Source: Gnomoniopsis sp. IMI 355080
Taxonomy: Eukaryota; Ascomycota; Sordariomycetes; Diaporthales; Gnomoniaceae
Reading direction: 5' to 3'
NCBI GenBank assembly: GCA_027946555.1
Contig: JAPEVC010000091.1
Span: forward strand, 62,001 to 126,000
Length of the DNA: 64,000 bases
The position numbers and the translations under genes are program-made. Of the stretch, positions 22,726-35,211 are shown in pieces (within the stretch, counting starts at the first letter, position 1; every line of letters begins with the position of its first letter). The notes under the pieces were generated by a model that was not told the origin of the DNA, did not search any database, and was given only the letters and a program-made list of their open reading frames with translations.

Positions 22726-25442
22726 TCTGCACCTCCTGGACAATCGCTCCGATCCAAATCCCCCTGCACCAGGTATGCACCCAAATATATCTCATTAGCC
22801 AGGTTGGATTTCCCATTTCAGTAGCAGGGGCATTTCAAATCTATTTCTCATGTTGTCTGAATTTGGAAGTTGGTATCGGCTCGCTCCCCTCTTCGCCTCT
22901 CAATAAGGCTGCGCCTGTCAGATATGCACACCTACGTCATAACTACCTACATCTCACTCCCTTTCCCTTTTGAACCACTTTCTTTGTCCAATCGGGGCAG
23001 GGTTGAGGCTGGAAGCATCATTATGTGATTACACACGTACCTAAACCTCTCTTCAGGAAACACTGGCCGGTTGATCTACGCAAATCCCCAAGACCTGCCC
23101 TCGTTCCCATCTCTCGGCCTCAAGAAGAACGATGCAGCCGCAGGCGCAGCAGCTTCATTAGGATGGGCAAACGCCCGGCCGCTATCTCTCTGGACACCTG
23201 CGAAGGACGCATCCGCCCAGACGGCGGCGACCCTCGCCAACAGCTACAAAATGCCGACCCCTGGGCAGCCCGAGCGCAATACCGCTGGGTCCAAGACCGC
23301 TGCGGTCCTAGCAGCTGAGAACGCAAGCCGAGTCCCCGATCAACGCGCCTCGATGCCAGCTAGCTGGTGGGGGAATTCCGCCGCCACGCAGGCTTTTGCG
23401 GCCGCCGGCGGCGGTGATCGTGTCGAGCCCAGGGAACCTATGACAGAGCTCAATCGACAGAAGAGCTTGCGCGCGGCAAAGGGAGCTTTCGCCGGAGATG
23501 CCCGCCCAAGATCGAATTCAAGTCCGCTAACGTACCCCGACTCTGCGAACGCAGCAGCGAACGCCCTTAGCGCGGCGACCATGGCCCATCGGCCGAGCAC
23601 GACCATCAACTTGAAAATGACCGATGTGGGAGCGCAGCCAGTGACTTCAATGGGCAGCGAAATGTATACGTCCAACCCGCCAGTGAAACCCGAGGTGGAC
23701 GAAAAGAGTCGCGACGAGGCTTTGCATGCAAGCGCTGTGGCGATGGCGAAAAAGATGTACGCCTATCAGCAGAAGAACGCGGACAACGCGAAGCAGAGCC
23801 GTGAAGATACTTCACGGCCTGGAAGTTCGGGAAAGGGCGTCCAGCAACAGTCAACGCAATTTCCAAACCTGCAAGAGGCTGCGTATAATCTGGCCCAGGA
23901 AAGACTTGCCCGCCTCCAGGACGAGCACCGACGGAATCGCGGCATGTCTGATTACTATGGCACATCTGTCACATCGCCAACATCAACCGGCAGAAGACTG
24001 ACAAGGTTGGGCAAACTTCGTAGACGTGCCTCTAGTGACGGTGACGTCGTCGCGTCGCTTGGTGACGATGATCGACAACGATCCCGGCAAATCCGGAAGC
24101 AGATGTCACTCTTTTCCACGAAACTCGACCAAGTCGATGAGAGCAAGCGAACCCGAGACCGAGAGGCCCTTCTTGCAGCTGCACAAAGGAACGTCAAGGC
24201 AACACTGAATGGCATGGACGAGAAGATGTACCGAGATCAGGGCAGGGTCCCCCCCACAAAGCTTAACGAGTGGGAGGCCAAGGCTCATGCCGCCGCACAG
24301 GTCAAGAGTGATGCTCGCACGGCTGGAGATATGACTGGGAAGGTGAATCTCGGCGCTGGTCAGTACATGGATCGGGAGAAGGTGGAAGAAATCGCCGCCA
24401 AGCGGGTGCAACCTGTTCTAGATGAGATCAACGAGAAGGCTGAGCTGGAGAGACAGAGGATCGTGGCGCAACGCGAGGAGCAAGAGAAGAAAAGGCTAGA
24501 ATCCGAGACTGAAAAGGCCAAGAACGCAGAAGTCAAGGAAAATGCGCGGAAACTTAAGGGTGAGTGGCTTCATAAACACGAGAAATACTTTTCATGTCTA
24601 CTCACACAGGCACAGAGGAGGAGAAACACAGGAAAGAAGAGCTGAAAGAAGAGGCCAAGGCACGCAAAGAAGAAGAGAAGGCTGCCAAAGCAGAGGAAAA
24701 ACGACTTGCCAAGGAAGAGAAAGACGCGAACAGGATGAGTGGGGTGGCTTCCAACGAAGAAACACTAGCAGAGCGCCCGCTGGAGGCGAGTCCAGAGGAA
24801 CCACAACAGCACAAGCGTCGCCTTTCGCGACCCTTCACACCCAAAATTCAGACTAAAGACACATTTCCTACGAAGACCGACAAAGCCGACCCCTCTAGTC
24901 TGTCCCCAGACACTACACCTGAGTCCGCTACCGAGTCCCCTTCCACTAGGGTTAAGAACTGGCTCAAATCCCGCCTCCAGAGACCCCGAGCCAAGTCCAC
25001 TTCGACCAGCACCAACAATACCAAGGCTGAGCGCCCCGCTGGCGGATTCATTGGCGGACACGCGCTCACGCGCCTGCATGCTGACGGCACTGGGAGCATG
25101 ACGAGTCTCAGCGAAGGCAACCGCAGCGCGAGCATGCACGAGGTTGCCCTGGCCGGAAGGCCGATCTCTGCGCTTCCCTTGGTCAGAGCCGATGAGGAGG
25201 GTGAGAGTTACAAACGGCAGGGCCGCGTGTTGCCGTCTAACGCAAACGACTCTTTGAGCAGTCTCGATAGTGAAGCTATTGGGTTGGCCCGGGCATCCCG
25301 CACGCGTGCAAGGTCGAAGGGGTCTGTGTCATCGGATATTGACATTACGCCGCCGAGGGCCATTGTGGATCCGGAAAGGATCGTGTCGAGGAACAGTGCT
25401 AGTCCGTCGCGGGATTCCAAGTTTATCGAGATCATCGATTGA
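22676..25442 (+). CDS. Eis1-like eisosome protein
   Basis: Three exons (22676..22772, 23057..24559, 24610..25442) give 810 residues. The first exon encodes MASVASVSVGTQTTVHDLHL and joins through a 284-nt phase-1 intron to GNTGRLIYANPQDLPSFPS. The conserved N-terminal half has KKNDAAAGAAASLGWANA, repeated Ala-rich helices, and EALHASAVAMAKKMYAYQQ, the pattern of the Eis1 domain family (PF12757). The middle is a long charged coiled-coil-like segment rich in Glu/Lys/Arg, which the second intron (50 nt) interrupts. The tail is Ser/Pro-rich with many likely phosphosites. Yeast Eis1 sits at eisosomes, the plasma-membrane furrows organised by Pil1/Lsp1, and helps assemble them. No membrane segment is seen, consistent with a peripheral protein. 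Confidence 0.88.
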
Positions 25443-25625
25443 GGGCGTGAGTGATGAGGGCTGTTTTATGCAGGTGTCTGGATCAAGGCTTGGGCATTGG
25501 AAACTGAAGAGGGTATTCTACGACAAGAAACAACACAAGTAATGGCGTTATGCGATAGCATTATGTATTATGATTATCAGAATACAGCAATCCACTGCAA
25601 ATGTGCTTTCAGAATATGGGTGCGA

Positions 25626-27523
25626 TCAGGCGTGAGCACGAGCACCACTAGCCTCTATAGATGTCTCAGCCTCTAAAGCAGATTGGCTCGCGTCGTCTCT
25701 GGCCGCCTCTCTCTCTTGGGTATCATTTCCGGAATAATCGGGTATCTCATCCTTACCCCTGAAGGTTGGGCTTGCATTTGCACCCTCGGGGTCGTCTTGG
25801 GATCGTATCATTGTTTGTTTTCCGTCGCACATCGCAGCCTCTATTTTTGCATGTATACCATTGCTGACTTCCTCGACAGCCTTCCCACGTCCTCTCTCCA
25901 TTCGATCGACCTCATCTCCTGCACTTATAGTCATAAGTTCTCCCTCCGCCGGAGCGTCTCCCGCCGTTAAACGTTCTGTTGAGTTGTTCGACCTCCGAGG
26001 ACGCACAAGCGCGGGTTCTGGATCCAGTGGGCTGACGAATCGAAAATCGCGTTGCAGATGCACATGTACACCACGTGTGACTTCATCATGCGACACCGTC
26101 ATATTCGTCGGGTTCCTCACGGCCCTCACCCTCTCGCCGGTGCCCGTATTCACCATGCTCAACCCAGTGCTGCTCAGCGATGAGCTGATTGTCGAGTCGA
26201 AAAGCGTCATGGGCAGGCTTGTGGGCCAAGCAAAGCGGCGGTGTCGGTGTGGATGCTGCTCCTCCTGTTCTTCCGCGTTTTCGGGAGATGTCGGCGCTGA
26301 TGGGGACGTCCCTGAGTGCGTCAAGCTGCGAGGAGACCTGGTGGAAGGGAGGAGAAGTCCGTGCAGAAGTTCGAAGATTGGTGGGAGGAGCGGGAGGCAG
26401 GCTGCATGGGGATTCTGTTTAGATATTTCGCTCCCGCAAAGAGGCTTTTATTCCACAGCTTGAGAGCCGAGAGGGGGTTCATACACGTTACAATTAATAG
26501 GTTTACTTCGATGTTTCCCAATAACAAGGCATCTTTGATCTCGAAGGAGAGTTCTCGTTCTGGCGGCATACGCAACACCGCGACCATTACGCCAATGGCG
26601 CAAATGGTTGTCCTGTCGTGAATTCTATAAGTCAGCATCACATCTACATCGTCTTTTCAAAGAAAACACGAAATTAACACTCACAGAATCCCACATATGA
26701 AGATGGCAATTACACCCAGTTTGGGCCATAGAGTGAGATGAAGCTTGCGCAGCTCGAAAAGTGGGAGTACGATAATGAAGCTATCGAGTATCAGGTGGCT
26801 AATGGATCCACCGTAGACGATCTTGCGCTCGTCGACAAAGCATTCGCCGTGAATCGACGTCTCCCAGAAAGATACGGGTGGAACGCAACGGATCATACCT
26901 ACGACTGTCTTGTTGTGGTACGAACACGAACTATGAGTTAAAATCGCCTGAGTAACGAGCAGGATGCTCAGGAAGCAGGACTCACTCTTGCAACCAACCA
27001 GCCCAACGACAGGAATCCCAGATACAGGATGGCATATCGGCTCCTGGTGTGCGAGAAGAGGCGCCAGTACAACGCTAATATTGCCGGCTTGGACGCCCCG
27101 ACGGAGAGTGCACCAAAGGCGTCACAAAAGTAGAGGTTCCGCCGGGCGCGGCTGATCGCGTCCGCACGGGACAGCCATGTGATATCGTCAAGGCGGAGAC
27201 CGTAGCCGTCACGGATCCCTGAGAAGGAGTGGGACGTTAGTATCTGCAACCACAAGAAGAAGAGGGGATCAGAGTGATGTGAAGAAAAAGAAGAAACCAA
27301 GAAGAAAAAGAGCGGGATCATATTTTTTGATCGACTTACATATGAGTACCCAGGCGTTGTAAGCCGTGCCAAGAACGTAGGCGACGAGGCAGGTGAAGTC
27401 GTCTAGCCACAGCGGTGTATTTGTCATCCTCCTCGCAGCCAGCCGTAAGACCAGTGCTGTGGTTGCGAGTGTCCATACTGCAACGAGAGAGGCTACAGTC
27501 TCGACTTGAGGGCCGTAGAGCAT
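25626..27523 (-). CDS. PTH11-like rhodopsin-fold membrane protein (first copy)
   Basis: Exons 27523..27340, 27218..26986, about 26908..26685 and 26624 onward join at consensus sites. The N-terminus (MLYGPQVETVASLVAV) is followed by membrane helices, with the family-typical WLDDFTCLVAYVLGTAYN, IRDGYGLRLDDI, CDAFGALSVGASKPAILALYWRLF, a CVPPVSFWE loop, and IEVNLLIVTCMNPLSAL in the last helix. This is the fungal rhodopsin-domain family (PF20684) that includes the Pth11 receptor, although this copy has no CFEM domain. The long hydrophilic tail (frame 26324..25626, ends GARAHA) is in another phase from exon 4, which meets a stop at 26321. A further small intron is needed, but the acceptor cannot be fixed, and a frameshift is possible. 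It is likely a plasma-membrane protein; the ligand is unknown. The exon 3 acceptor is also uncertain. Confidence 0.72.
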
Positions 27524-29877
27524 AACTGCCGTCAGGTTGCTAAAGGCAACCGGACGATAAAGCTATGGAATCTCATGTTTGACGGCACTCTTTGTTGTTT
27601 GGGAAAGGAAAGTGGTCTGTTGAAGAAAATACTATCTCCGAGGTACGTACTACAGACGCAGCAAGGCCAGGGAAGAACTTAAAAGGATTCTAGAGAGAGC
27701 ATCTAGAAGGCGTTTTGAACTCGTAGAAGACGTAGTAGAAGAAGCTTGATTCAGCTACGTGCATGTGGTGACGAACCTTATTGATTCATGTCGACAATTT
27801 AAGGTCTGAGGCCTCTCGCTCGTACGACGTGATTTGTATAGGAGTACCTCGACCTCGCAAGTCGTGTAAGTGCCCTCCACCACGGGGAAGTCGTTACCAT
27901 TTTGGGATACCTCGGCTTCAGCGTTCGGATATGAAATACATTATTACACACCATCAAACTGGCCTTCGGTCTAGGATACCCGTCAACGTCCATAGGTAAA
28001 GCAAGTCACGCTACGTTTCATGTTTCACAGTGCCGTCATCCGTGATCTCAATACAACTGCGCTCTTATTCGGAACTAGCCTTTCCTTTTTTGGTACTGCC
28101 TTACCACAGCTTCAATTATTGGTGTGTGACCTTCATAAATAAGATATCAGAGCTGTCTTCTTTGATTCGATATTATTCAACGTGGGAGAGGATTTGTGAG
28201 AAGAGCAGCTTATTCGGGCACTTTGCTATTTGAATTTCGGATTTGCGCACATTTCACATATGATTTTGTTCAAAGCAATTTGCTTCAATGCCACACAAAA
28301 ATGTATTTTCCTCATGGACTCCCTGCACGAACATAGCAAAGTATTTTGGAAGCCTCGCAGAGACTGCCGGGAAAACGGATAATCCAGTTCCCTATCCAAG
28401 TACCTAGGTAGGTAACATTGCAAAGTATAACGAAGTTACCAGGGACCCGCACGTCGGCGATCGTCACGATGGCATTCACCACCAAACACAAATCCTGAAC
28501 CCGCAAGCCTCGCGATGTGCAAGCCCAAGTGCTGGCATTTCAGGTGTGTCCCTCAGATCCTAGGCGCAGAGGTCAACAAGGCTTTATTTGGCGTTGCAAT
28601 TTGAAATAGAAGAGCATCCATCGAGTACGCTCGCCCCTTAGTCCCTCGAACGTACATGTATGGCGGAATTAATTTAATGCGAGTCTTTGCTTAAGAACAT
28701 TGATAGAAATATTCAATAAATGACTAATCTGGGGCCTGCACTCATATGGCTATACTCCGTACACAGCTCTAGACCGAGACACTATACTTGACATATATCA
28801 GCCTCTAGGTATTGTGGAGGACCGTCTGGCAGGTTGAGTATCTGAGCAGGAGTACAGGGAGGCATACAACCATTGATCCATGAACCCCCGTGTCATGTAC
28901 CGCGGCTGAACATACGATCCAGTAGAGTTACTCAGGAAGGGCACGTTTGGCACTTTTTTGCATAATGCTGTATAGAGTTAGGATCGAAAGCTACTCAACG
29001 GCGTATGCAACCCACCAGCCCCGCGAGATGGCGGGCTTGACGAAAGAGGAAGGAAAGCAACAGAATTGGGCGCTGAGGCCGTTTTGCGTGGTGTTCGCCG
29101 AGCAGGCAGAGCTTCTTGACTGTAGACCTGATAGAGTGTGCTGCAGAATTGTATAGTTGTGCGGCCTTGTGTGTGCTGTTGATGCATCGCATCATCCTCT
29201 TCTTAAGCAGGGGCTGCTCCCTGTTGGAAACAATAATGTTTTGGACGTAGATGGGATAGTGGTATCTGGAGCCGAGGAGGATGTGCCTGTGACCCAGTGG
29301 CAGTCTTATAGGCAGGCTGCCTGTTCGTGCACGTTATAGCAGAAATTGCACGACTACGTATGAAATTCCCAAGGAGAACGAGTCCACTGTCCAGTTGGTT
29401 GAGTTCTCGAAGATGAAAGGAAAGGCACTGTAGTCCAGGCTTGGGTGTTTGATGTTTCCGGTGGTGATTCTGGGCTTAGGAACAGTGTTAGTCGGAATCA
29501 AAGCGCACTGTCCCCTCTTCCAGCATAAGGTCGAATTTGAATTTGGAGGGCGGCTTCCTGCCTAGCACAGAGCATCTCGGCCTTACGTCTCCAACCAGGC
29601 ATCGCAACCAACATAATTTTAGAGCGAAGGCATCGGTGGTACCATCTCGTTTTAGACTGAGCAGCAGACAGCCAAGATTTGTGGACGGCTTTCAGCTTTC
29701 ACCGATTATTCTGCACCAATAGGTTTGGACACCACGGGCAGCACCCTCATCCTTTGCCGTCGATTGTTTTCTTCCCGCAGCGTCCTATATCTCACAATCC
29801 AAATCTCAATATATTTGGTACAGAAAACCAAGATTCGATGCTGATCTGGTCAAGTACAGTCGAGCAGGCGCCCTGAG
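27524..29877. other. Intergenic, 2.35 kb
   Basis: No family-like coding frame. The segment 28000-28320 is AT-rich. A palindromic TACCTAGGTA site with GGTAAC extension is at 28401-28414. It carries the promoters of the PTH11-like gene (-) and the F-box gene (+). Confidence 0.4.
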
Positions 29878-31470
29878 ATGGACGAGGTGATGGAAGACGC
29901 CCATCCGTGGGGCTGGGAGCGTTTGCCTTTTGAGCTGCACCGGAAAATTCTGCAGATGCTCACATACGACGAGCTCAAGTCGAAACTATTGGCGGAGTAT
30001 GCTGTGGTCTGCAAGTCATGGCAAACCCAGGTCGAGGAGATCAACTTTCAAGAGCTGGCGATCAAGCATGGCGACATAATCGAGCTGGAGAGCATCGTCG
30101 AGGGCCCCCGACGCACATACCTCAAGCGTGTCTGGCTGAAGATCGAGCTAGACAAGTACGCCCATAGGCTGCGTCTCACTCCAGAGAACGAGGAGGAGCA
30201 GGAGTCGAACAACTTCAAGTTCACGATGGCTCTGTTCGATCTTTTCCAGGTGCTCGAGCAGTGGGACACGCCGGACTTCTGGCGAGAGAGACATGGGCGG
30301 GGCCTCGAATTGGAACTGAGCGCCTACAGTCCCAGCGACAAGAAGAATTTATTCGGTGAGGCTGGGTTGGATATGGATGGGAACTCGAGGTATTTCGATT
30401 CGCTACTCGATTTTTACTTGTTGGCGATTCCCGACCCGCAGGGCATCCACGGTCTGCCCATGGTGAATGTGGTGACGGCAATTCACATCCTCCGGCGCAA
30501 CTACCGCAATTTTTCGGCCATGGCCATCACTCCTATACTACGCTCTCTGCCTCGACTGGAGGAGGTACGACTCGAGCCTTGGCAGCAACCTGACATTATG
30601 GCACAAGAAGATGTTGATAGTGGTGGGTGAACCCCCCCCCTCCCAAGAAGCAAAAAAGCAAAGACATTGCGCAGCACTTTGCCTCCGCTAACACCGTTTT
30701 CAAATGTAGAGTTTGCCGGCCAGATACCACTCTGGCCAACGCACCTCAGACGCATCAGCTTTTTCGAGCACTTTGGAGCCTTCGAGCGGCGCGATGCGGC
30801 TGGCGTCGACACCGACGAAAGGCGCTATCGATTCCTGGCCCAGGGCCTGCGACGCCTCAGCGTAAACTTGGAGGAGCTGAGTGTGTCGTTCATGATCAAT
30901 GCCGAACACTTTTTTGAACCGTTCATCAAGCTCCAGCCCCGCCAGCAGCCGCAGCCTCCGCTGCCTCATTGGCCCCGCCTCCGCTGGATCACGCTCACCG
31001 CCAGCTCGGGTGCCATGTCAAACCACGCCTTCCCGGACGAGATCAACAGGCTCCTACGCGGAGCTGGGCATGCTGCAAAGAACATGCCACAACTGCAATC
31101 GATGGAGCTATATAACGCGACTTGGCATGGCGCGGGCGTGTTCCGCTACCTGGTTTACAACAACATAGGCATCATCAGCTGGACCAGCACCTGGGAGTTC
31201 AAGCTGGGGCGGGAGGTCAAGACGGTGTGGCGCCAGGTCGCGCTGCAGCACACGCGACAGCAGCCGATCTTCTTTGATGAGGTCAAGATGGATGAATATG
31301 TGGGCGGACCGGAGGGCTTCATCCATTCTGATCTAGCGACCAGGGAGATGGTGCTGCACGCAGTGAGCTCGAGGGATATGATGGAAGGCCGGTCTTTTCC
31401 ACAGCCAGTATTGAAGTTGAGGAGTACGACATCGGCGCAGGCAGAAGCCCCAGCGCGGCCTTTTACATAG
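29878..31470 (+). CDS. F-box-like protein
   Basis: Two exons (29878..30622, 30710..31470) around an 87-nt intron with a GCTAAC branch-like site give 501 residues. An F-box-like helix set lies at about residues 11-60 (WERLPFELHRKILQML ... LLAEYAVVCKSWQTQVEEI), with the Leu-Pro opening and the conserved CKSW near its end. The remaining 440 residues include LRSLPRLEEVRLEPW, HLRRISFFEHFGAFERR and LPHWPRLRWITLTAS, typical of the large Pezizomycotina family of F-box proteins with irregular Leu-rich C-terminal halves. F-box proteins recruit substrates to SCF ubiquitin ligases through Skp1; the substrate here is unknown. The donor is followed by a run of nine C, which can make gene callers read through. 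Confidence 0.82.
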
Positions 31471-33531
31471 GACAAAGGGACGCATCAAATCATGAAGGCA
31501 CAACACACTGATGCAGTGGTTGAAACCGTTGTTGATGTGGCAGTCCCCAAAGACAGCACATTGCCACGTCTCAGGCTATAAGTCCTATGGTATCCATCTC
31601 TTGTGAAGTCAGCCGCACCCGAAGATTCGTCAACCCTTGACATTGACAGGCAATCTCGTCGCATGAATATCGGTAAACAAGGAAACGCACAGACCATCCG
31701 GGTACTCGCCCCTGAAATGAGGTCTCATGGTTTCGGGATAGAACCTCTGAATGAATGCGACGTTGAAGGTTCTGATTACCTGGTTCGATTTTGGTGTAGT
31801 ATGGGAGAGGGAACCCATCAATACGGACGCGGGAGTGTATTGCCAACCTAGGTACTGCTACTCAATATAGGGAGTACCATGTATGTACTACACAGCGAGG
31901 ACAGGAAAACCCGGTCTCTGGGAACCGCATTGATGATCATGATCCCGTACCGCAGCCGCAACCACCCGCAGACGTTCCTGAACTCGGGATGAGATGAACA
32001 TGACGGACAAGTCGTGGCGAACTGCCATGAGGGGTGTGGCTCTTCATTTTTACAATACACGCCGACTAGGCCCCCTTCGGACGGGGAGAGAGAGAGAAAT
32101 ATCCGTGCCCCGGCCTGGCCCGCGTATTGATTTCAGTTGGCCCCCCCTCAATCGCCCGCAAATGAGGCACAGGTGACTCGCGAACGTGCCTAGTTGTGGC
32201 GGGCGGGCGTGCTGAAGAATCCGCCTACCGACCTGACTGGCCCGGGCACTGTGTAATTAGTTTTATTATTGTGATTATTTTCGTTATTGCCTCTGTGCTG
32301 TGGCCTGTTCTGGCCCATTGCTCCCTCTTCTTTTTTCTTTCTTTCTTCGGCTTTTTGGGAATTTTATCTTTCCCAATCTTCGGAATAACGGGCATTCGGA
32401 AAGAGAGGAGGGAACACAGACGGTCCATGCTCACTCATCAAGGCGGATCTGATCTGTCTAACTCTGAGACTTGCTTCAACCCGCACGTGCTGTGAAGATT
32501 GAAGGTTGCATGTGAGACATTTTCAAGGCAATTGCTCAAGTGCTCTCTCAACTTGCATTTGTGACCCCACGCTCTTTCTTCCCGTGTCCTGTCAGGAGCA
32601 GGCAGACAGGTTCACTTTTACTTTTGTTTCCCTCTTTGGCGCATCACGCACATACAGTCGTCAGTGCTCTGCCATACTCATCCATTAACCCCATCCGACG
32701 AAACCTTTGTTGTTGTCTTTTTTTTTTCTTGGAAGGGCGGGACCGTTTGTTATAAGCCTCGTTCCACCAAAGCACCTCATTTTATTAATGCAGCCTGCAA
32801 AACCTTAGCAAACCTTGAATCTGTTCCGGTCCCTAGCCACCAGTGCCCGCCCAGCATTTTGCGACTGCTCGGCCTGCCCTGCCCAATGCCCGCGTCCGAC
32901 TAATCCGAATCCTCCCCCGGCAAGTCTTTTTTGTTTCGTCAACGTCCGCAAAAGTTCAGTCAGTCCAGCCAGTGTCAGCCCTGTCTGCACAGCGGATCTG
33001 ATCTGGATGAGGCTTTGAGCATTTGCGGTGTGGGGTCTCTGCTCGCTAGCGACTGATTGGGCCTGCATCGCCTACGGCCAACACAATATCGGCTGCACCG
33101 ACGTCGACCAGCCGCCTTACCGCTTTCAATCACCCGCAAAGCAAAGCCGTGGAGCACAACCGCACGACCGCTCCAGCCGACCAGTCGAGGCAACGCCAGC
33201 CTGCCTGACGTTCCAACGCCTTAGCAGCTTATCTACCTTCACCCCGGACTGAACCCAGAAAGTCCGTTTTTTTTTCCCTTTACGCCACAACGGCACTAAT
33301 TCTTGGTAACCTCTGCACAGCGACTCTGTTTTATGCTGGCGGGGTCTAAGGCCTATCACCGCCAAATTAGCTCCCGTCTCAATTGTCTCATTGTTCCACG
33401 TTGGGAACGTGGTGACGATCACCGGCGGCATTTCTGATCAGCGTGCAAGGCCCCCAATTGCAGTTGCAAGCAGCCTGTCATCTCGCCCTGGCCCCTTCGC
33501 CCACCGCCGCGAAGTCTCTCCTATACAAACC
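31471..33531. other. Intergenic and long leader region
   Basis: 2.06 kb, becoming pyrimidine-rich from about 32250 on (TTCTTTC tracts, T-rich run near 32719), as expected for a promoter and long 5-prime leader of the TeaR-like gene. ORF 32196..32495 is hydrophobic only because of the T-rich tract and is not believed. A CCTAGGTA site is at about 31851. Confidence 0.4.
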
Positions 33532-35211
33532 ATGGCCAGCATGGCCGCTGCTCACACCGCAACTGCCACCATCACGCCTCCCAGCAGCTCTCACGGCGAC
33601 AATAACGGCTTCCAGTGGGATTTTGGCACCGCCCCAGCCAAGACCGAGGTATGTTTGCATCGGGCGGCCGCGACAGTCGGTCTACAAACTTGCCGGGTGC
33701 ACGCACGGCTCTATTGGGCGGCCACAGACTGATATGTGTTTCAATTATAGAACTTCCATCGCCAGTACGACGGCAAGCCCTCTTTTTCCAAGCACGATAC
33801 CGCCACCGATGCCTCGTACAGGACTCCCCTGAGCGCGCAGAATGGAAATGTTGCCCCCCTGGATCATGATTCAGCCTATGCAGCATCGGTGAACCCCTCT
33901 GGTCGCTACGCACTTTCGCACAGCCACAGTAACGACGAAGACACCCCCGATACCATGGCGGACGACTCGCTGGACAACGACGACGAACGCCAGGGCAGGA
34001 TTGTACAAGACGCGCACAAAAGGGGCAAGCCGGAGGATTCGTCTGACGAGGAGTCCAAGTGGATCCACAGGGACAAGCTCGCCAAGATTGAAAGTGAGGA
34101 GCTGCAAGCGGCGGGCATCACCCTACCGAGTTCACGATCTCGGAGTAGGCCTCGTAGGGAGAGGAGCCAAAGTACCACGAGACATGGTGCCGATGGCTCA
34201 AGAAGGAGGAAGGACTCGTCAATCACATTGGAGCCCAAGACATTGGACACCACTGCCGCTCTCAACGGTTATGCCCACGAGGCCGATGATGATCAACCCC
34301 CTCGACCTACCACCGGTTCACGCATACCCGTGCCAAAGAAGAGCCCGGGACTGCCCCGAACCCGGGATAGTAGCCCCGAAGAGCTCGACAAGAGGGCTGA
34401 TGCATCAAAGGCCCGCTCAAGGTCGAATAGTACCACCCTCAGGAGCCTAGACCCATCACCGAATGTCAAATCGCAGCCTGTCAAAAGGGCTGGCACGGAC
34501 ATATCCCCCAAGAAATCAACGACACCCTCGGGTGCACGAAAGGCTTCGGCCCCAGCCAAGACGATTCCGCCCGAGGCACGCGGGAAGCCAAAGCCGAAAA
34601 ATAAGACTACGAACGGTAGCGGCAGCGGTACACGACCGTCCACTAGAGATGGCTTGCGTGACTCGTCAACGGGATCATTGGGACCGAAACAAATGGAGGG
34701 CGACCCACCATGGATGATCAACGCATACAAGCCCGATCCAAGACTTCCGCCTGATCAGCAGTTGCTGCCTACCGTGGCAAGACGACTGGCTCAGGAGCGC
34801 TTCGAGCAAGAGGGCAAATTCGGGAGTGTCTACGACAAGGAATTTCGACCACTCACAGACGAGGGTTTCCTTCAACCTCCCCCGGGAGCCTCGTCTTCGG
34901 GCGACAACATTGTGAACCAGGTTGTCGAAGCCAAATCCGATGAGTGGCCATTGAAGTCGCCTGAGCCCAAGAGCCCAGCGTCAGTGGGAAGATCGAGCAC
35001 GTATTCGACCATGCCCAAGATCCAGGACAAGATGCCCTCCCAACAAAGCCCGTTACCGAGCCCAAGACCGCCGCAGAACCCAATTGCACCGCCTACAGAG
35101 CCTCCACAGGCGCTAGAAATCACGAGGGTGCCGGATGTGGAGAAGGCGGAGGACGTCAAGAGCAACAAGGCCAAGAAGAAGGAGGGCTGCGGGTGCTGTA
35201 TCGTGATGTGA
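33532..35211 (+). CDS. CaaX-prenylated polarity protein, TeaR/Mod5-like
   Basis: Two exons (33532..33648, 33751..35211) around a 102-nt intron give 525 residues. The body is hydrophilic and mostly disordered-looking: acidic Ser patches (DSLDNDDERQ, DSSDEES), an Arg/Ser-rich segment, and Lys/Pro repeats. One ordered-looking conserved block near residues 370-425 reads DPPWMINAYKPDPRLPPDQQ and continues with VARRLAQERFEQEGKFG and YDKEFRPLTDEGF. The protein ends KKKEGCGCCIVM: a CaaX box (CIVM, Met favouring farnesyl transfer) preceded by a Cys pair and a polybasic stretch, a classic membrane-anchoring tail. This matches the fungal TeaR/Mod5 type, the prenylated cortical receptor that holds cell-end marker TeaA/Tea1 at hyphal tips. 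The CaaX call is firm; the TeaR assignment is from remembered family features. Confidence 0.72.

Noticed and set aside
32196..32495. Apparent small membrane protein
   Set aside because: Hydrophobicity arises from the T-rich leader tract; no structure beyond that.
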